In this document: one piece after another, positions 3,897 through 7,512 of the stretch
Numbering within the stretch: position 1 is the stretch's first letter
Layout of the letters: every line of letters begins with the position of its first letter
Assembly: GCA_905215055.1 (NCBI GenBank)
Contig: CAJMOH010000083.1
Span: forward strand, 1-7,512
Direction: 5' to 3'
Origin: an uncultured bacterium
Lineage (GTDB): Bacteria > Bacillota > Clostridia > Oscillospirales > Acutalibacteraceae
DNA: 7,512 bases
Notes under the pieces: model-generated
Seen by the model: only the letters and a program-made list of their open reading frames with translations
Database searches by the model: none
Told to the model about the DNA's origin: nothing
Position numbers and translations under genes: made by a program

Positions 3897-6213
3897 CCGG
3901 AAAGCTGCGTTGTCTGCCCAGCAGACGATCCCTTATCTGGTGATGCACCCGGACGGGGTGTGCCAGCTCCCCGGCGGGCTCTATACAAAGACCGTGGAAT
4001 ATGAGGACATCAACTATTCCGTGGCAAGCACCGAGGATCAGACGGCGATTTTCGGCGGCTGGAGTTCGTTCCTCAATTACTTTGACACCTCTTTGCCGTT
4101 CCAGCTCTCCTTTATCAACCGCCGCTCCCGTTCCCGGAACAAATACCGGGTGAACATCCCCCAGGCCCAGGATGACTTCAACAGCGTCCGGGCCGAATTT
4201 ACCGGGATGCTAAAAAACCAGATTGCCCGGTCAAACAACGGGATCGAGCGGTCAAAATATATCACCTTTGGGCTCCCCGCCGATGGGATCGGAGAGGCCC
4301 GGCCCCGGCTGGAGCGTGTGGAGGCCGATGTGACAGGCAATCTCAAACGGCTGGGGGTACCTTCGGAGCCCCTGGACGGGCGGTCACGGCTGGCCCTGCT
4401 CCACAGCCAGATGCACCCCGGCAGCCGGGAGCCGTTCCGCTTCTCCTGGCAGGACATTCCCAAAACAGGGCTGGGTACCAAAGACTATATCGCCCCGGAC
4501 AGCTTCGACTTTAGGCAGTCCCGCCTGTTCCGGGTGGGCCAGTATTGGGGCGCGGCTTCCTATTTGCAGATCATGGCTTCGGAGCTCTCCGATAAGCTCC
4601 TGGCGGAAATCCTGGAGCTGGACGCAGAGCTGACCGTGACCATGCACATCCAGACGGTGGATCAGCTCAAGGCCATTAAAACGGTAAAAGGCAAGCTGTC
4701 CGACATTGGAAAAATGAAGGTGGAGGAACAGCGCAAGGCGGTGCGGGCCGGGTATGATCCCGACATCCTGCCCCCCGACCTCATTACCTTTTCCAAAGAC
4801 GCGGCGGAGCTGCTGGCCGACCTGCAATCCCGCAACGAGCGGATGTTTCTGCTGACTTTTACGGTGGTGAACATCGCCCCCACCCGCCAGCGGCTGGAAA
4901 ATGATATTTTCACGGTGGGCGGCATCGCGCAGAAATACAACTGTGCCCTAAAGCGTCTGGACTGGCAGCAGGAGCAGGGCTTTGTGTCCTCCCTGGCCCT
5001 GGGCTATAACGAGGTGGAAATCCAGCGGGGCATGACGACCAGCTCCACGGCGATTTTCATTCCCTTTATGACCAGGGAGCTGCGGATGGCGGGGCCGTCC
5101 CTCTACTACGGGATGAACGCCCTTTCCCACAATGTCATCATGGCTGACCGGAAAAAGCTGAAATCGGCCAACGGCCTGTACCTGGGCTCTACCGGATCGG
5201 GAAAATCCTTTGCGGCAAAAAGGGAGCTCCTAAACGTGTTCCTCACCATCCCCCAGGACAGAATTTTGATCGTCGATCCAATGGGCGAGTATGCCCCGCT
5301 GGTGCGGCGGCTGGGCGGGCAAGTCATTGAGATCGCCCCCGGTTCTCCCAACCATATCAACCCTATGGACATTCGGCTGGATATGGATGAGGACGAGAGC
5401 CCGCTTTCAATGAAAGCGGATTTTTTGTTGTCCCTGTGCGAGCTGGTGGTGGGCGGCAAGGATGGTTTACAGCCTATCGAAAAGACGGTGATCGACCGCT
5501 GTGTGCGGCTCATCTACCGGGATATGGCCCTGGGGATCGGGGACAGCAAGCCGCCCTTGCTCCAGGACTTGTATGAGGAGCTTCTGAAACAGCCGGAGCC
5601 GGAGGCCCGGCGGGTGGCAACCGCCCTGGAGCTCTACTGCACCGGCTCCCTCAACCTGTTCAACCACCCGACCAATGTGGACTTGACCGCCCGCGTGGTG
5701 TGCATCGTCCTCAAAGGGCTGGGGGAAAACCTGCGGAAGATCGCCATGCACATCACCAACGATTTTGTCACTTCGGCGGTCAACGTGAATTTCCACAACG
5801 GCATTTCGACCTGGTGCTACTTTGACGAGTTTCACATTTTGCTCCGGGATGCCCTCACCGCCAGCTACTTTGTGGCCGTGTGGAAGATGCTCCGCAAAAA
5901 GGGCTGCGTCCCCAGCGCACTTACGCAGAATGTGAAAGACCTGTTAGCCAGCCGGGAGATCGAGGCCATTTTGGACAACACCGACTTTATGATCCTGTTG
6001 GCCCAGGCCCAAAGTGACCGGGCGATCCTGGCAAAGCAGCTCGGCATTTCCGAGCACCAGCTTTCCTATATCACCCACAGCAATTCCGGCGAGGGCCTGC
6101 TGTTCTATGGGGATGTGACCATCCCCTTTGTTGACCGTTTCCCCAAAGGGGAGATTTACAACCTGCTCACCACCCGCCCGGAGGATTTGAAGAATGAAGC
6201 GAAAACCGAATAG
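3844..6213 (+). CDS. VirB4-family conjugation ATPase
   Basis: This 789-residue cytoplasmic ATPase powers assembly of the mating channel and substrate transfer. The N-terminal half holds the VirB4 membrane-associating domain (SVQQTIPYLVMHPDG-like opening at about 25-40; TKTVEYEDINYSV). The C-terminal half is the motor. Walker A, GSTGSGKS, is at 448-455 and Walker B, TWCYFDEFH, at about 656-664. Length is normal for the family and the frame is intact. ATG 3844 directly abuts AAAGGAGG (3836-3843) with no gap, so TTG 3850, six bases from that site, may be the real start; the two differ by two residues. It overlaps prgI by 53 bases and the next gene by 20, implying translational coupling of these three transfer genes. 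A terminator-like hairpin lies inside at 5401-5426. Confidence 0.95.
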   Translation: MRLQKAKNQKRGPGKAADRKAALSAQQTIPYLVMHPDGVCQLPGGLYTKTVEYEDINYSVASTEDQTAIFGGWSSFLNYFDTSLPFQLSFINRRSRSRNKYRVNIPQAQDDFNSVRAEFTGMLKNQIARSNNGIERSKYITFGLPADGIGEARPRLERVEADVTGNLKRLGVPSEPLDGRSRLALLHSQMHPGSREPFRFSWQDIPKTGLGTKDYIAPDSFDFRQSRLFRVGQYWGAASYLQIMASELSDKLLAEILELDAELTVTMHIQTVDQLKAIKTVKGKLSDIGKMKVEEQRKAVRAGYDPDILPPDLITFSKDAAELLADLQSRNERMFLLTFTVVNIAPTRQRLENDIFTVGGIAQKYNCALKRLDWQQEQGFVSSLALGYNEVEIQRGMTTSSTAIFIPFMTRELRMAGPSLYYGMNALSHNVIMADRKKLKSANGLYLGSTGSGKSFAAKRELLNVFLTIPQDRILIVDPMGEYAPLVRRLGGQVIEIAPGSPNHINPMDIRLDMDEDESPLSMKADFLLSLCELVVGGKDGLQPIEKTVIDRCVRLIYRDMALGIGDSKPPLLQDLYEELLKQPEPEARRVATALELYCTGSLNLFNHPTNVDLTARVVCIVLKGLGENLRKIAMHITNDFVTSAVNVNFHNGISTWCYFDEFHILLRDALTASYFVAVWKMLRKKGCVPSALTQNVKDLLASREIEAILDNTDFMILLAQAQSDRAILAKQLGISEHQLSYITHSNSGEGLLFYGDVTIPFVDRFPKGEIYNLLTTRPEDLKNEAKTE
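5401..5426 (+). terminator. Terminator-like hairpin inside virB4
   Basis: Perfect arms ccgctttc (5401-5408) and gaaagcgg (5412-5419) with an AAT loop are followed by A and six Ts (5421-5426), the form of an intrinsic terminator. It lies about two thirds through virB4, where it encodes PLSMKADFLL. It may be a chance result of conserved codons or may lower expression of the distal part of the operon. Confidence 0.35.
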
Positions 6214-7512
6214 GCCAAAACAAGAGCCAATGGAACGCCCAGGCTCCTGGGAGAGCACCGCCGATCCTGGCGAGGCCGCTGGGGGCGGCTCCCCAGGTGA
6301 TGCTGGGGCTGCGGACAGCGGCACCTCTGGACAAAGTGTCCAGAAGTCAAAATTTCGGCAAAAGAGCCAGCAGGAACAGGCCGCCGCGTCCAAGCTCCGT
6401 ATGGAAAAGCGCGGGGAAAAGCTGGAGGCGGCCAAAGATAAGCTGGCAAAGCAGAAGCCACCCAAAAAGCCCGGCCCGGTGAGGCGGGTGGGCCGGGCCG
6501 CTGGCGGTACGGTTCACGGCTTCGTGCATGGCAAGCTCTTTGAGGTGGAACAGGAGAATGTGGGCACCGAGGGAGCCCACCGTTCCGAGCTGGCGGGTGA
6601 AACCGCCCTGCGGCATGGCTCCCGCTTCGTCAAGAAGAAAATCCGGGAACACCCGGCAAAGGCTGTCCAGCGGGCGGAGTCCAAATATATCAAGGCTGCG
6701 GCGGATCATCAGTTCCGCGTGGCGGCCCAGGAGCACCCGGAGCTGGAGAAAAATGCCTGGAAACGGTTTTGGCAGAAACGGCAATACCGCAAGCAGGCAC
6801 GGCAGACCGCCAGGGCTGGGGCGGCAAAGGCGGCAAAACAGACTGCCGCCGCCACGGAAAGAGCCGGAGCCCAGGCGGTGGGCTTCATCAAGCGGCATCC
6901 CGTGGGGGTGCTCCTGGCCCTGGCCTGTGTGCTCCTGCTCTTTATCATGCAGTCCTGTTCGTCCTCCCTGGTGATGTTTGGCAACTCCGGCGCGGGGGCC
7001 GTGGGCGCTACCACCTATCCATCAAAGGATGAGGACATCCTGGGGGCTGAGGCCGCCTATGCGGATATGGAGGCGGAGCTGCAAAACTACCTGGACACCT
7101 ACGAAAGCACCCACGACTATGACGAATACCATTTTGACCTGGACGGGATTGAACACGATCCCTATGTGCTCATCTCCATCCTCTCTGTGCTTCACGAGGG
7201 GGAATGGACGCTTGCCCAGGTACAGGGCACCCTGGAAATGCTCTTTGACCGCCAATACATTCTCACCGAGGATGTGGTGGTGGAGGTGCGCTACCGGACG
7301 GAAACCCGCACAGACAGCGAGGGCAACGATTATGAGGTGGAAGTCCCGTATAACTGGTATATCTGCTATGTGACGCTGGAAAACAAAAACCTTTCCCATC
7401 TCCCCCTGGAGCTTATGGGCGAGGAGGAGCTGGCCCGGTATGCCCTCTATATGTCCAGCCTGGGCAACCGGCCCGACCTGTTCCCGGAGTCCGGGTATGT
7501 GGACAAATACAC
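6194..7512 (+). CDS. CD1107-type membrane-anchored element protein, 5' part
   Basis: The gene starts at ATG 6194, nine bases after GGAGG (6180-6184), overlaps the virB4 end by 20 bases and runs off the window, giving 439 codons. The first 230 residues or so are basic and Ala/Lys/Gln-rich (for example KKPGPVRRVGRAAGG, and long helical Ala/Lys stretches near 170-230) and probably cytoplasmic. One membrane helix follows at about 237-253 (VGVLLALACVLLLFIM), then an acidic external part (SKDEDILGAEAAYADMEAEL; YILTEDVVVEVRYRTE) typical of the CD1107-like proteins of clostridial elements. These usually end in an NlpC/P60 peptidase that cuts peptidoglycan for mating, but that part would be beyond the window and is not seen. 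Residues from TSGQSVQKS (about 43-51) derive from palindrome copy 4, within a low-complexity leader. Confidence 0.85.
   Translation, partial: MKRKPNRPKQEPMERPGSWESTADPGEAAGGGSPGDAGAADSGTSGQSVQKSKFRQKSQQEQAAASKLRMEKRGEKLEAAKDKLAKQKPPKKPGPVRRVGRAAGGTVHGFVHGKLFEVEQENVGTEGAHRSELAGETALRHGSRFVKKKIREHPAKAVQRAESKYIKAAADHQFRVAAQEHPELEKNAWKRFWQKRQYRKQARQTARAGAAKAAKQTAAATERAGAQAVGFIKRHPVGVLLALACVLLLFIMQSCSSSLVMFGNSGAGAVGATTYPSKDEDILGAEAAYADMEAELQNYLDTYESTHDYDEYHFDLDGIEHDPYVLISILSVLHEGEWTLAQVQGTLEMLFDRQYILTEDVVVEVRYRTETRTDSEGNDYEVEVPYNWYICYVTLENKNLSHLPLELMGEEELARYALYMSSLGNRPDLFPESGYVDKY
6324..6346. repeat. 23-bp dispersed palindrome, copy 4
   Basis: Left arm cctctggaca, spacer aag, right arm tgtccagaag, identical to copy 1 including the one unpaired position. 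It lies 130 bases into the CD1107-type gene and is read in the same frame as copy 1, giving the same peptide TSGQSVQKS in an unrelated protein. Confidence 0.93.

Noticed and set aside
1031..6346. CRISPR array interpretation of the repeated palindrome
   Set aside because: Copies are more than 1 kb apart with genes between them, so there are no spacers.

Overview
The window is part of the conjugation (type IV secretion) module of an integrative and conjugative element of the Tn916/CTn type found in gut Clostridia. The gene order is Maff2-like, VirB6/TrbL-like, DNA methyltransferases, PrgI, VirB4, then a CD1107-type membrane-anchored protein, and this is the order I know from such elements. High GC content, strong AGGAGG-like ribosome sites and tightly packed same-strand genes suggest a GC-rich Firmicute (Oscillospiraceae or Lachnospiraceae type). 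The species cannot be told from the sequence.

Layout, all on the + strand. 1-116 is the 3' end of a maff2-like gene that looks broken by about 17 extra bases. 128-994 is the VirB6/TrbL-like channel protein. 1009-1800 is a beta-class N4/N6 DNA methyltransferase, about 1803-2381 an MT-A70-type adenine methyltransferase, and 2378-3439 a C5-cytosine methyltransferase. Inside the last gene, in the +1 frame, lies a second probable gene (2703-3203) with its own ribosome site. 3492-3896 is PrgI, 3844-6213 is the VirB4 ATPase, and 6194 to the window end is the 5' part of the CD1107-type protein. Neighbouring genes overlap or lie within a few bases, so the whole stretch reads as one operon. No promoter is visible and no gene-free stretch exceeds 300 bases.

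The transfer proteins would form the inner-membrane part of the mating channel (VirB6, PrgI), its ATPase (VirB4) and a cell-surface or wall-acting component (CD1107 type). The three methyltransferases have three different chemistries and no restriction enzyme beside them. They more likely protect or mark the element's DNA than form a restriction-modification system.

Four features do not fit a plain annotation. (1) A near-identical 23-bp palindrome occurs four times at or near gene starts. It is translated in frame as the same peptide in two unrelated proteins, ends a third protein, and is untranslated in the fourth place. (2) There is an overprinted gene within the C5 methyltransferase. (3) Two genes have excellent ribosome sites but near-cognate codons (ATC, ATT) where the start should be. 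(4) Terminator-like hairpins lie inside virB6 and virB4.
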